Below, piece after piece: positions 21,539-46,348 of a stretch of DNA of 64,000 bases. Where the stretch lies: NCBI GenBank assembly GCA_951217055.1, contig OX578276.1, forward strand, positions 134,156,587 to 134,220,586, given 5' to 3'. How positions within the stretch are numbered: position 1 is the stretch's first letter; every line of letters starts with the position of its first letter. Made by a program: the position numbers and the translations under genes. This DNA comes from Gerris lacustris. Its lineage: Eukaryota; Arthropoda; Insecta; Hemiptera; Gerridae. The notes under the pieces were generated by a model. The model did not search any database. It had not been told where the DNA came from and saw only the letters and a program-made list of their open reading frames with translations.

Positions 21539-21960
21539 AGGTATAGTGAAGCAGTGTATCCGATTAACAAATCCAACTGATATAATCTAAATCAACAATC
21601 AAAACAAATAAATACCAACAAACACTAGGATCAACTCAAAACATTTCATTATCGTTAAGCATCACGGAAAAGCACAGACACAATAAAAAAACACAAGGGT
21701 CCCACACGAATACGGACTAAAATGAAACGAAACCACAGGCACAATACCGATGAACACTTAATTTGTAAACAAATGTACGGATTAAACGAGAAAATCTGAT
21801 GAAGAAACGCGCCGAGTGTGGGACGTCAACAAGTTGTTTGGCCGCGGGAGAGGTTACAACTGGGTAGGCTTCCTAGATCCACGGCCAAACCAACGGTCCT
21901 GGGTACCGAGGTAGAGGGGGTCCCGGTGCTACGCCTATTCATTTAACTATGACGCCACTG
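21539..21960 (-). promoter_or_regulatory. Proposed first exon and promoter of the 304-residue gene
   Basis: A locally GC-rich patch (21790-21960, with CGCGCC, GCCGCGGG and ACCGAGG) stands out from the AT-rich surroundings. It lies upstream of the proposed donor on the minus strand. Position and composition suit a promoter with a non-coding first exon. No TATA box was identified and no start site can be set. Confidence 0.35.
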
Positions 21961-23690
21961 GCCTGTTTCTCCATTCCTCCTTTCAATGAAACTTCGATGC
22001 ACTAAGCTCTCAAAATATTATTTAGGTAGAAATGTAGAAAGAAGCATGTATTTCAATTTCAATAACTTCTTAGAGAAATTATTAGAATGGGGATTTTCGG
22101 TTGAAGATTGGTGTATCAATTAGAGTGATCATAAAATTATAAAAATTGGTAATTTCTATGATAGTTTCACTTACATTAAAATAATTAAATGCAATAATTA
22201 AAAAAAAAAAATAGATGAAAAGCTGTAATGCTAATTTTGAAGGATGTGCCCTTTGATTTTGCAGAAATCAGATATCAACTGAATACCAATCCTTGAGAAA
22301 TTATTGAGAAGAAAAGGTTATTACACTCGAAAACTTATAAAGTCAATTATCAATAATTTGTGGCACAAATAACAACAGGTGAGCTAAGAGGTACCGAATG
22401 GCTTTTTATGGTGGCCCAGGGTCAGCGTGTCAACTTGTATCAGTCGTATAATATGATACCCATAAGTAAACTTTTATTGAATAGCTACCTATTTACTTTA
22501 CAATGCTGGGTAAATACCTAACTTGGGTCTCCCAGAGTTTGGAATCCCTCACTTGCTGAATTGGCTTCAAACTGGAAGCAACGCACTAACAGGTGGCCCT
22601 TATTAAGTCAATAATGCATTATTAACAAGAATCAAACATGTTCTCCATATGCATTTATTGAAAAAATAAATAAATTAAACACAATTACTCAACCTGTAAT
22701 AACCAGAAGGAGGGAGGGGGGGGACTCTATATACTTCTGTCTTTTCTGACATGTTAGTTGCCCCCCTATTAGACCCTAACTGCCTTCTCTAGGCTCATGT
22801 GTCCTATTTTAAAGTTTAAGCACCACTTTAACAAAATGTACGTATTCCACACTAGTTCAAATATTTTTATCAAAAATTATGTCAATGCATCTTTAACAAA
22901 AATCATATTTAAAAATCTTCAGAAACATACAATATGAGACCTTTTTCTGTGAACGAGAAAGGGGTAAAGCTGTTAATTTGTCGATACCAAAGGAATCATC
23001 TATAGATCGCCTGAAATCAGTCATATTAAAAGTATTTAAGAGGAAAATTAAAAAGCCTCTGAACCTATATTATCATTTAATCATCATTGCACTAGAATCT
23101 CAAGTACATGTTTTGTTTTTAACATAAGGGATGTTGCAAACCTCTTCTTCTCATTTTATTGGTCAGTTAGCAAAGAAACCTCAAGCCATAGTTTACCTCT
23201 CTCTCGCACCTTGCCATACCAAAAAAGAGGGTTCTCCACTCACAACATTAACCAAACTCTTAACTAGGTACTTACCTTCTTTCCATTAAAAAAAATCAGT
23301 CCATTACCTCACAAGAGTATGACATTACCTTAACACTTTGTGGGTGCTGCCGTGTCCACTAGGTAGCAGCATCAGCTATTTCTTTAGATTATTTCTGATT
23401 TCTGTAAGTGGTTTGCTATTAAATTAAATTTGTTAAAAATATTCTCGGAGTTGAAGTAGGAAAGGAATGGTTGTTTCAGTATAGGAAAGTCCTTATCCAT
23501 AATACAACTAGGTAACTAGGTTATCGATTATACTTTGCACATGGGTAAAAATAAAATTTAGGAAACTAAATTTTATTATTTTTTTCCTGCCTGGGGTTTT
23601 TATCTCATAGACCATGAAAAGTGCTTCTTTTGAACAAACCTTGCTAAAGGAGCCTACGAAATCCTTATAACCTAATTAGGCTACTGACTT
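21961..23690. other. No gene seen
   Basis: No supported frame. 22380-22560 has a short block ('GGTGGCCCAGGGTCAGCG', 'CTTGGGTCTCCCAGAG') that reads like a transposon end, but I found no partner. A G-run lies at 22713-22723. Confidence 0.4.
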
Positions 23691-23691
23691 A

Positions 23692-24660
23692 AGGTGGGTT
23701 CATAGCTTGCGTTTTTTACACGCTTTCAGGCTATGTATATAGATAAAAATACATTCATGACGTCATGCAGGCGTCACTGAGTGTTTTCCCCTACCCTTTC
23801 TTCCTTGATTACTAGCCCAGTGTTCCGTTTATGTTATAAACAAAGTGGAATAAATTATTATAATACAGGGTGGCACAGGGCGGATGACCACATTTTAAAT
23901 GGTCACCATGTGCTTAATACTAGAGCCAGGAGATTGATATAAAGCAAATTTTCAAGCAAAAATGTGGAAGTTTATTACATAAGTCAAATTTTCATGTGTG
24001 GAAGCTAATGTCCGATAAATGACGTCCTTGTAGATTTACACATTCTTAGAGGTGCTCAGCAAAGTTGCGCATCACATTCTCTTACATCTCGTCAGGGAAT
24101 CTGATTTTTCATCCCCTATTCAAACAATAACGAAATGGATACTGTCCACATATGGTTCCAACAAGATGGAGCCACTGCACACACAAGTGTTCATGGATCG
24201 CGTATGTCAAATTTTTCTCAGTCGTGTGAATGAAGTGGAATAATGTGAAGGTGGAAATCGACATGGAGGTAATTTATCGAATATTATCTTCCAAACTTAA
24301 AAATTTGACTTATGTCCAGTAAACTTCCACATTTTTGCTTGAAAAGTTGCTTTATTTCAATCTCCTGGCTCTTATTGTATTAAGCACATGCGGTAACAAT
24401 TTAAAATGTGGTCATCCGTGCTGCGCCACCCTGTAAAATACTAACTTTCTAAAATTAAAAGCTAGTGTGTATTTAATATTTACTATGTAAATGGATGAAA
24501 TAAAAAATATAAACAAGAGGAAAGTGGACGGGAAGGTTTCATTCAGGTTGGCTTCAACGTGAGAAAGTTGGTTTGGAACCAACTTTTCTCCTGTCATGTT
24601 ATGATAGCCTATAGATTATTCTGAAGTGCCTAACCAACACAAGCTTTTGAACCCACCTTT
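23692..24660. mobile_element. TIR element hosting a mariner-like relic
   Basis: The left end 'AAGGTGGGTTCATAGCTTG' and the reverse complement of the right end, 'AAGGTGGGTTCAAAAGCTTG', agree but for an indel. With the mariner-like insertion at 23866-24433 removed, about 400 bp remain. The next TIR element starts at about 24665, so the two abut. Confidence 0.55.
23866..24433 (+). mobile_element. Mariner/Tc1-like element, internally deleted
   Basis: The ends CAGGGTGGC and GCCACCCTG lie directly between TA dinucleotides (23864-23865 and 24434-24435), the mariner/Tc1 target. Long TIRs of about 130 bp continue through 'TTAATAC..AGAGCCAGGAGA' and 'CAAGCAAAAATGTGGAAG'. Between them the plus frame from 24136 reads 'HIWFQQDGATAHTS', the conserved block around the second catalytic Asp of mariner-type DDE transposases. 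After that the frame is lost. Little of the transposase remains, so it is dead. Confidence 0.85.
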
Positions 24661-24664
24661 ACAG

Positions 24665-25110
24665 TAAGGGTGCATTTGGAATCACTGACCAGTGGTTTGT
24701 TGTGGTTAGGGTCAAATAATTATTGTTGTTAAGGGATTCAATGAAGTTTAAAAATATAAACTGGTTTGCTTTGATTTTGAGCTATTGCAAGTGCTTATGT
24801 TTACAAACTTTATTGCCTTCATAGTTTTCAATTTCTGAGTAGCAAATAAAAAAACAAAATAAAAATTTACAAATTGTAGGATGAAGGAGTACAGTAATGT
24901 TTTTAATTTTTAAAATAAGCACTACACAGGTTAACGTTATGGTTAATTAACCATATTCTTAGGGTTGGTCTAAGTGGTACCAACTTCTCCGTTTGACCAC
25001 TAAAACAACTAAAGGTTTATAAATGAGGTCGATTGTTTAAGTTGGTCTTTGTGAACGCACCGTTTACAGCTAGGTCGACCTGGTTAGTGATTATGAATGT
25101 TCCCTTAGTT
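24665..25110. mobile_element. TIR element, paralogue of the Helitron host at 9.8 kb
   Basis: The left end 'GGAATCACTGACCAG' and the right end 'GGTCGACCTGGTTAGTGATT' are inverted. The interior shares 'TTTCTGAGTAGCAA', 'TTATGGTTAATTAACCAT' and the right GGTCGACC end with 9826-12910, but it has no Helitron at the matching point (about 24845). Confidence 0.6.
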
Positions 25111-25446
25111 AATATTTTGATCAAGGACTATTCTTTTAAGCAGCAAGTAAAAGAAACACCAAAAAACAGTATATTAATAATGTGAGATTTTAGTAGTTGG
25201 AAATTAAATATATTTATACCTTTTTCTTATTATTATACAAGAAATATATTACGATTCTAAATTATAGAGAAAAAACTTTTCTTTATTTTATTTTTTTTAT
25301 TATTTCTAAATAATGATTTATAATGCAAAATCAGAATGAAATTAATAAATATCATGAATATATTATATAAATGAATTTTTGGGTAATGGAATAGAAATTA
25401 TAAGATTTTTTTCTTTTTCATATTTACAGAGAATAGTTGTCTAGAT

Positions 25447-25730
25447 CAGCGGTTCCCAAACTGTGGTAAGCGTACCACTTGTGGTACGGGGGATCGTGTC
25501 CAGTGGTATGCGCCGCATATTATATTTGCGGTTGTTAGGATTGTATTCAGGGGATGTGTCTTGCCCTTCTCAACGTCCTACTTGTGTGAAGCTGGTTTTT
25601 CATCCCTTATATACCTCAAAAACAAGTATAGAAACAGACTGTCCTGCGTTGAGAATGATTTGCATTTAAATCTCAGCCCCATCATGCCAGACATTGTTAG
25701 TTTGAGCCAATTATTGCAAGCACATCCATC
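25447..25730 (+). pseudogene. hAT transposon fragment (TIR joined to the hATC tail)
   Basis: It starts with CAGCGGTTCCCAAACTGTGG, a typical hAT terminal repeat. Only about 125 bases later the plus frame from 25572 reads 'TSYLCEAGFSSLIYLKNKYR' and then 'SCVENDLHLNLSPIMPDI', ending in a stop at 25727. This is the C-terminal hAT dimerisation domain (hATC), with the CEAGFSSL signature. The whole catalytic core is missing. No right-hand TIR was found. A dead, internally deleted copy. Confidence 0.75.
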
Positions 25731-26149
25731 CCATTAACCTGCCTAACCACATTGTTTATTTAGACGTATTCTTTCATTATTTTCTTTATGAATGTTTTAT
25801 TAATACAATTTTTATTAATATTCTATGTTCTAATTTGATGTTCTTTCATAAATGTTTTTTCTTTTTTGTTTTTTTAAAATACAATTTTTATTTAGTCCTT
25901 TTTTATTTAACAATCATCCTTTAACACCTACTCTGTACCCAGGGGATTGAAGGTAAAAAAAAAAAATAATGAGACAGTACTCTGGTCTGGTAAAACTTCA
26001 ATTTAAAAAAGCTATTGCATTTTGCATTAAAAAAATGTGATATGCCTACCCTTTTTGTATTGAAGAATAGCCCTACGTTTTTGAACCTTTAAAACTCAAA
26101 ATTTTTCCGGACCCCTTTTCTTCTGTAAAAACACCCTGGCTGTTCCTGT

Positions 26150-26341
26150 ATAAACAAAGTGCAATCGAAGACAACTTCCACCTTGTTGCTGTCTGTCCTT
26201 TACTCGCTGAGTATTGGGTGTCCTTCTTTGGTAAGGGATACTTTACCAGAGTGGAGAACTTTGTGGAGGAGTACTCACAATTCGCTCCCTACTTGAGAGC
26301 AGGGCAATGCTCAACAAAGCAACAAAGAATTCAACTTTGAG
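26150..26341 (+). pseudogene. Possible LINE C-terminal tail fragment
   Basis: A 60-codon open stretch reads 'NFHLVAVCPLLAEYW' and 'FFGKGYFTRVENF' before a TGA. The H...CPLLAEYR..FFG pattern resembles the extreme C-terminus of I/R1-type LINE ORF2 proteins, which follows the last zinc-binding histidine. Nothing upstream matches. Tentative. Confidence 0.35.
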
Positions 26342-26818
26342 TAATAAAAAAAAATAAAAAAAATAAAAACTAACTAAGTATGTAATTAATCAAGTAATTT
26401 AGTAATAAGCTATATCCAAGCCCTGAAGTAGAGGCTTTCTTTTTTGCCCAAGCAAATAATTCTCAACCAATGTATTCTTTCTAAGTAAATAAAGCCATTA
26501 TAATTATGGTGAATTAATTTAGCAGAGAGAAGTTTCCAGCTGATCTCCAGGTTGTTGAACTCATTACTACAACCCTGGAATGCTAATGGTAGTCGAATCG
26601 GCGAGTACATTTTGACCCTTAACCTTCCACGCTCGTATGTAATGGTGATGGGTACCTCATCCTTTTGCAGTGCTTGCACTGGTTGCTAACACACCTGTCA
26701 GTGTAGCAGTAGAAGTAATTTTGAGCATACACTTGTTTACTGGTAAATTCCCGTCAAAGCTACGTTGACTATTCGACTAACGTTTAGTAATAAACTAAAT
26801 TAATTGGTACATAATGAA

Positions 26819-26965
26819 TGGGCCTATGGCCTGGGGCAAACAGTCTAGGGTAAGGGGCAATGGGCCTAGGATAAGGGGCAATGGGCCTAGGGTAATTGGC
26901 CTTCGGCCTGAGGCCAGTTGGCAGTAACTTGGGGCTAGGATCATTGGGCCTAGGGCTTGTGACTT
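26819..26965 (+). repeat. Degenerate minisatellite GGGCCTAGGGTAAGGGGCAAT
   Basis: About six imperfect copies of a 20-odd-base unit built from GGCCTAGG(G/A)TAAGGGGCAAT, becoming irregular after 26900. A G-rich island in AT-rich DNA, with no coding role visible. Confidence 0.75.
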
Positions 26966-27404
26966 GGAGCCTGGTGCATTAATGTTAACTTAATTTCAGA
27001 TGTATTCTGATGTTCCTACTAACTAATTTTTCATCAAATGTTCGTATATCTCATTTAAAAAATTGAATAATGAGTTCTTAATAGTTTTCTAATTTTAAAA
27101 GTGTAGTTTCAACCCAAAAATTTTACTTTCTGCATATGTTAGTCGAATCGACGAAGGTTTAGTAATACCATCCATCCAATTACCATTAGCATTCCAGGGT
27201 TAATAATGCCGTGTTTAGTTTGCTGATTCAGCCATTCTTCATACCAACCGACTTTCATTTTTACCACTTCCTTTATTTTAAAAGCCCATCTCTCAGAATT
27301 CATAATAAAAAAATTGCTAATATAATTAGCATGAACATGGTCATATGAAATTATATCAAAATTTACCATAACTAATCAAAAATAACAATTTATCATACAA
27401 ATAA

Positions 27405-27660
27405 CTTCTCCTTGACTGGGAATCGAACCCGACTGGCCTCTCTCCGTCCGCGTTTAAAGCTATTTTCTCAGAAAAATATTTTTTTTCCGGGAAAATGGCT
27501 TTTATCGTTAGATTCATATTTAAATGGACTACATTTTAGATTTTTTTTTTTTTAAATCAAAATTGTTGGAACCGTTTTTTGGTATATAATCCTTTTTTTT
27601 CAGAGTTTTTCTTTTTCTTTGGAGGGGGGGGGGGGTAGTACCTCCAAATTCAGAGCTAAA
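27405..27660 (-). repeat. Family C repeat, reversed copy
   Basis: Reverse complement of the 3' part of 5065-5535: 'GGGAATCGAACCCGA', 'GCTATTTTCTCAGAAAAAT', 'ATCGTTAGATTCATATT'. A run of G near 27625 corresponds to the C-run in the forward copies. Confidence 0.6.
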
Positions 27661-28379
27661 AGTCGATCTTCAATCTTGGAAAGACATGGCTTAAGATGTT
27701 GGAGTGAAGGGTATATAATGTGCCTTAATAACTTTATTTTTACATCCCCTGAATGTGTTAATATTACTTAGATAGTTTTTTGATAATGTTGGTGAGCGGT
27801 AAAAAGATTTTATCAGGAATTTACAGGTAATGGATGGACTAGGTCAGTGATGGCAAACCATTTGAGCTCGGTGTGTTAAAATTTGTAAAAAACTTAGCTT
27901 ATTTCATGTGCCATGTCACATCTTGAAACACCTCTAATAATTTTGTAATATTGGAACTTTAGTAAATAATCGTTATATTTTTTATATATTTATTTTTTCG
28001 AATCCTTCCACAACAACTTGGGTAGGCCAATCAGTTTCTTCTTTAACTAGTTTAATTATGTTTTGGTTTAATTAAAGTGGCTCTTAAATAATTGAGTTGG
28101 AAGTGAACTAACTTTTTGAATCATTTTAGAAAAATAATCCTAGGGGGTTAACATCTGTGCTATATAAGGGGAGGATATATTTAAAATGAATAGTTATTCC
28201 TTTCTGCTGACTAACAATAAATGTCAATACTATTTAGTTATTTAGTTAGCCTTATCACCACCATAACATGTAAGAATTTCATGAGATGCTTACTTTACAA
28301 AATTTACCATTTTGTATTCATTATTCTGTAAAAAAAATACCAATAATACTAAAAGAAATGTTGTTCTGAATAAGTTTTA
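27661..28379. other. No gene seen; downstream flank of SPEF1
   Basis: No supported frame. 27835-27920 ('AGTGATGGCAAACC', 'GTGTGTTAAAATTTG') resembles the end of a hAT-type element in style, but I saw no partner end. Confidence 0.35.
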
Positions 28380-40354
<11,975 letters not shown>

Positions 40355-40820
40355 TCTGTTTACTTTTAAATCAAAACCATTGATTGCTAATAATAAACTA
40401 TTTTCTCTTATTATTAAAAGTTTAAGGTGTATTCAAAAGTACTGCCTGTCATAAAAATTAAAAATCACTGAAGAAAACGAAAATATTCATAATTATGACA
40501 ACATAATAATAGAGGGGGCGAGAGAATTGAAAATAAATAAAATTGTGTAAATACTGGCAACACTGAGACTGAAATAACAACTTCAATGAAGGTTATTCTA
40601 AGGTTACCATGTGTGAAAAACGTGTGTTTATTTGAAAAACAAAACCAAAACAGTTACTTGTTCTTGCTTCGATAGTTGTGTGAGCTTGATTTAATGAGAT
40701 AAGTTAATGTGTTGATTTATAAATCGAGAAACGTATGTAGGTTACAAAATATGTTTTTATCTATTGTGGACAGTGTATTTAATCGCTCTCTTCTATAGAT
40801 TCTGTATCTGCTTATGAAAA
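40355..40820. promoter_or_regulatory. Divergent SPEF1-WDR46 promoter region
   Basis: The 466 bp between the SPEF1 ATG (minus, 40354) and the WDR46 ATG (plus, 40821). Any 5' UTRs and both promoters must fit here unless a gene has a further upstream exon. It contains 'GGCAACACTGAGAC' (40556-40570), a motif also seen at 2779 and 9028 in TIR elements, so part may be transposon-derived. No TATA box is evident. Confidence 0.6.
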
Positions 40821-43800
40821 ATGGGTAAGAGAAAAGATGTAGTAGTGTCGACAGGTGATGAGATACTGTCTGGTGTCGTAAAGACCAGAGTTAGGAGGAG
40901 AAGGAAGACAGACGCCGAAGCGAGGAAGGCCGGTGCAGTGGATCCGAGTCTGAAATCAGCACTGAAAGAAACACCCGAGGACTCAAAAGATTCAGTGAAG
41001 GATAATGTACAAAAAATCAGGGCAGAGAAATATTCCCGAGGAGAGGGTATTAATGTTAAGAACCCCGCTATCAGGAATAAAACTCTTAAACATAAAATTC
41101 TTAACAGAGAAGATGAAATTAAGTATTCTGAAACTCTTGCAGCGAGGACAGAGGTCTTACTTGGTGAAACACATGGGTAATTTAACTTCTTTACTTAACA
41201 TTGTTATTACTTCACGGCTAGAATTCACTTTGTTATTGATTTTTGGCTTAAATTCAACAAATTTTAGTCATTGTTTAAATGAGTTGGACAGTTTTGTTTT
41301 ACTAAATCCTACCAAATTATGTGTTAGTTATTAAATATGTTTATCGTCAAATTAACTAAATATTAAAATTATATAGAGAATTAACTGAAGGTGCTGGAGC
41401 AAACAAAGTTTGAGACCATGTATTGAATCTGTACCCAAAGCGGCGTTTAGACGATCAACTTGGTTGTCAACATAGTTGTCAACCAAGTTGACATTCAAGT
41501 TGACAACATTTACCACAGACATTACTTTTTATGAAGTTTTCTACCGAATCTACAGTTTGTATACCTCGTTATTATCATGAATTATGTTAAAAAGAGGCTC
41601 GTCACACATGAGTTTTATTTTTTTTTAATTTTACTCCAACCTGTGGACCAACATCAAATTTCAACCTCCAACCTATCCACAGACGATAAACATAGTCTTC
41701 AACATGGCATATTGACAACCAAGTTGATCGTCTAAACGCCGCTTAATAGATTCCATACATTGGAGTTGAGCCTTGCTGATAACCTGAAGTGGAAGAATAG
41801 TCTGTAAATCTGTCTTATCGGACCCACTTCTTTTATTTTGAAAGTTTTTTTTTTAATTGTTCCTTTTTAGAAGAGTGCTGTTCCTTTGTCCAAAAGTTAT
41901 TTACACAAAGGAATATCTCTCTAGTGTATAAAAGTGATAATACCCCATAAGCTAATTAACTGTTAGGGAAAACAGATATTGTCACTTCTATATACATAAG
42001 AGTGATGGACCTTTTCCTAAAAATTATTTTAAAAAGGAACAATTTTTTAAAAAAATCACAGTCAGACAAAAATCTTCTTAAAACAAAAGTATGTAACAAA
42101 TCTTAGATCTCTAGATAAGTTAATATTGTTATTTTCATGAATAATAACTTTAGCCTTAATGAGAATGTTGGTACACTATTAGTTGGATTTCAGTGACTAA
42201 TAAAGTTGGCCTGTACATTTTTAAACATGCAACTTAACCGTTCTATCTGATTTTGGAAATCAACATGGCATAAGAAGCCATTCAGACTAAAATCAATGCA
42301 GTTATATTTGCAATAATTATAAAGTTATGTTGATAGTGTGAAAATGATAAATATTAATCATTATTTTTTACTTTAAATCAAATTATAATTATCAATAACT
42401 ACGGGAGACTTGAACCACGGGTCCTCTTATTAATCCGTTTCAGGTGCTCTTACCAACTATGTTGTATGTCTCCCGTAGTTATTGATAATTATAATTTGAT
42501 TTAAAGTAAAATTTAATCTTTCTGTAGTATGAATACTAAAAATTTAAATTTCTAATAGATTGTACTAGGTACAGGTACTAATTGAGTACTTTATAATTAT
42601 AAGCGTTAATTCTCGATCTAGTTCTATTGCCGTGAATATTTGGCTTGCTAGATTTGTAGAAAAGATTGAAAGCTTGGATTCGGGGAATTTGTATCGGTAA
42701 CGACAGAGAAAAATCATTCTCCCGTGTAGCTCAGTTGGTAAGAGCACCTGTAACGGATTAATAAGAGGACCCGTGGTTCAAGTCCTGGTGCGGGGATCTA
42801 TTTTTCTCTGTATGTCTCCCGTAGTTATTGATAATTATAATTTGATTTAAAGTAAAATTTAATCTTTCCGTAGTTTGAATACTACCAAAAATTTGAATAT
42901 TAATCATTTAAATAATATGTTGAATTATTTAACACATAATCCTAAGGTATTCAATATTTAATTTTTTATTTTTACTAGAAACTTGGTTGTTAATTAATAA
43001 CCGACATTACATTTTCAAACATAAGTAAGCTTGCTTCATTAAGCTCCAATAATAATTAATACCTCTAGCAATATTTTTTATTTAATTGTTTTAGATTCAT
43101 AGAAACAGATGAGGACGAGGTTACACGCACTCTCACTCAGAGCCAGATTAAGAAAGCAGTTGATATTACCAGTGCCAGTAAACAATTTGAATTAGCTCTA
43201 TCTTTCGGTCCTTATAGGCTCAACTACACTGGCAACGGCAGGCATTTACTACTTGGTGGTCTGTATCTATCAGTTATTTTCTCTAATATCCTACTAATGA
43301 GTTTAGAAACTACTCCATTGTTTAAATATAGAACTAAAATATATCCAATATAAATAAATACAATTCGTGAGATGGGGTAAGCTGATAAACTCCCATCTTA
43401 GCTGTATTCAGAGACTAATAGATGCCACTTCTAATAAGGGGCTACCCATTTGACTTGGGATGATATTTTCACTCAGAGAAGTGGGTCCTCTGGGAATTGA
43501 ACCTGGATCACTTGGGTGAAAAGTGTTTGTGTTTTATGAATTGAATAAAGGTATATAAGAAATAAGACACAGACACGAGGTGCAAGTCGAAGCAGTGGCG
43601 GCGCGTGACCCATTTAATTGGGTGTAATTGGGGCTAGACAAGCCCACCCTGGGGGGGGGGGGGGGTCATGCAGGGGAATCTTGCTACGATTACGACACTG
43701 AGTGTGATGCTATAGTAGGTCCCCATAAATATCTGCAAAGTTATGATGGTGCGAGATTTCTTTACATGAGGAAAACAGCTAATTGATGCTGCATTTGATC

Positions 43801-46317
43801 TCATGATCAATTAATCAACAGTACTATGAGAATGTATAAAAAAAAGAAAATGTTTAACTATATACCCAAAAAATGCGTAAAATGTTATCGAGAACTTACG
43901 CTACACAAACTTCAGTTAGACTGTTTTATCTTTTTATAATTTGCATTATTGTTTTAAATTTAGCATCAGAAGTGATTTGCTCAATATATTTTATAATAAA
44001 AAGATCATAAATTTAATTTATAATTGAAAAAAAAAAAAAAAAAAAAAAAAAAAATGCTTATTTTAAACGATCTGGATCTACATACTACATACGATTGTAC
44101 TCTATGAACACTAAAACTATATATATATCCAGTGCTTGATTTCTAGAAATTGAGGTGCCGGAACTCAACCTACCCACTCCCCCCTCCACTATAGAAGGGG
44201 GGGGGGGGGGGGGTCCGGGAAATTTTTGAAAAATAAACGTTCAAAAACAGCATTTTATGCAGTTTTAGACATAAACCCACACTCTTAGTGCAAATCTTAG
44301 TGCCGATAATTTTGTTTTATTTATCAGAGAGAGAGAGAGAGGTCCCGGAACGCCGTTCCGCCTCAAATCGAGCCCTGTATATATCTAATGTATGTATTTA
44401 TTTGTGTTGAAAACTAAATAGTTTTTCTTTTCTAAATAAATAAAATAAAATAAATATATATATTTTTTCTCAATAAGTTGGTGGGGCGTCCTTAAGCCAG
44501 CAGGCAGGTGGGGCTTAGCCCCACCTGCCCTTAAGGACGCGCCGCCACTGAGTGGAAGAGTAGAAGAGCATGTATCCAAAGGAAGCGGGAAGAGTGCAAG
44601 ACTTGAAACAAGAGTTCTTAAATGTAGCGCTTAAGTAACAAGCAAGATGTGTTCATAAAATCATTCTCATGGAACAAAAAGTATGAGTAAGAGCAATCTA
44701 TTATACTAACAATGTTAGAGACCCATCTTTTTCAAATATTTTTTTTAAATACCCATTATACAGTAAGATGCACGGTTATTATTTTTGACATTATTTACTA
44801 TGCTTAGACTGAGTTTTTTCCCTAGGTTTATCTGAAAGAGCGCTTAGGTGGGAGAAGCCATTCTGTTGTTTTTTTTTTTTTATTTATATCAATGCAATTA
44901 TATTTGCAATAATTATAACATTTTATTATGACTTGAATTCTGTTTGCGTATTTAGTTGTTTTTGTACTCACTTAGATATTATTGTTAACACCACTCAGCA
45001 ATATTTTATGACACTTTCAAATTGTCTAAAATTAGATATGTGCAAAGGATGTATGTGCCTCATCCTCTTTTTCCCCTATATTTGATTGAATTGATTGTTA
45101 TTGTTGCAGGTAGGCGAGGTCATGTTGCAGCATTTGATTGGATCACCAAGCAGTTGATGTGTGAAATGAACGTTATGGAATCAGTGCATGATGTACAGTG
45201 GCTTCATGTTGAGACCATGTTAGCAGTGGCTCAAAAGGACTGGCTCTATGTTTATAATAACCAAGGTGTAGAGTTACATTGTGTTCAGGATATACATAAA
45301 CCACTCCGGCTTGAGTTCCTTCCTTATCACTTCCTATTAGCAGCTGCGGTCAGTATTAATAAAATAATAAAGTAATTCTTAATTAAGATTTCAAAATTTA
45401 TAGTAATAATTATCTTGTCTCAAGCAAAAATCAATAGCTTTTGTGTGTGGATAGACATTGTAACATTATATTTATTTGTTGCAGACGGAGGTTGGGTGGA
45501 TAAAGTGGTTGGATGTTTCAATGGGTAAAGTTATAGGAGGCTATAACGCAGGTAAAGGAAGACTAGGAGTACTGACACAGAACCCTTATAATGCTATTCT
45601 ATGTTCAGGTCATTCAAACGGCACTGTTTGCATGTGGAGTCCTAACATGAAAAAACCTGTTGCATCCATGCTCTGTCATAACTCTAATGTACAGGCAATC
45701 ACTGTTGACCCTGCTGGATAGTAAGTTTTACCAGTTTTTTTTTTTTTTTGGTAAAACCTTAATTTCATAAAGTTTAGTAAGATAAGGGAAAGAACTGTTT
45801 TTTAGTTTTACCTATTGTTCTTCATTTATATTTATATAATATAAATATTTATGCTTTACCTATTGTTATCTATTAATTAGTTATAAAATCTTTTTCTTCC
45901 AAGCTTACCTAAGGTAATGGAAGTTATGTGATCGTTTAGAAGAACAAAAATATTTGATGTCTCCGATTTCAAAAATTCCAAGATAGAATCAGGGAACATT
46001 TTTGGTTCTCTCTCTGACTATCGCTCAATTTTTGTGAACCAACATATCTTAAAAACTACTCGTACGATTTTAATGAAATTTGGATGGTAGTTCATAATTA
46101 GCCCATTGTTGGTCCTGTATTAGTTTCAATCTACTGCACCTATTTGTTTCTCTCCCACATGTACACAAACATATTTATCTACACCTTTATCTTCAAAAGT
46201 ACTCATCTGATTTTTTATAAAATTTAGATGGTTTGTCAAAAGTAGCCTCGAGATAGCCCCAGATTAATTTTAAATGTCAAGCGCTCTCTAAATATTGCTT
46301 AATTGATACTTTAAGTC

Positions 46318-46348
<31 letters not shown>

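Noticed and set aside
26410..27369. Minus-strand frames of 89 and 76 residues
   Set aside because: No domain, no convincing splice link between them and no conserved motif. They could be relics, but I cannot support a call.
41005..41334. 109-residue plus-strand frame
   Set aside because: Out-of-frame shadow of WDR46 exon 1 running into intron 1.
42719..42799. Possible functional tRNA gene
   Set aside because: Boxes A and B are good, but the anticodon arm and acceptor stem do not form. The sequence continues into a repeated SINE tail.
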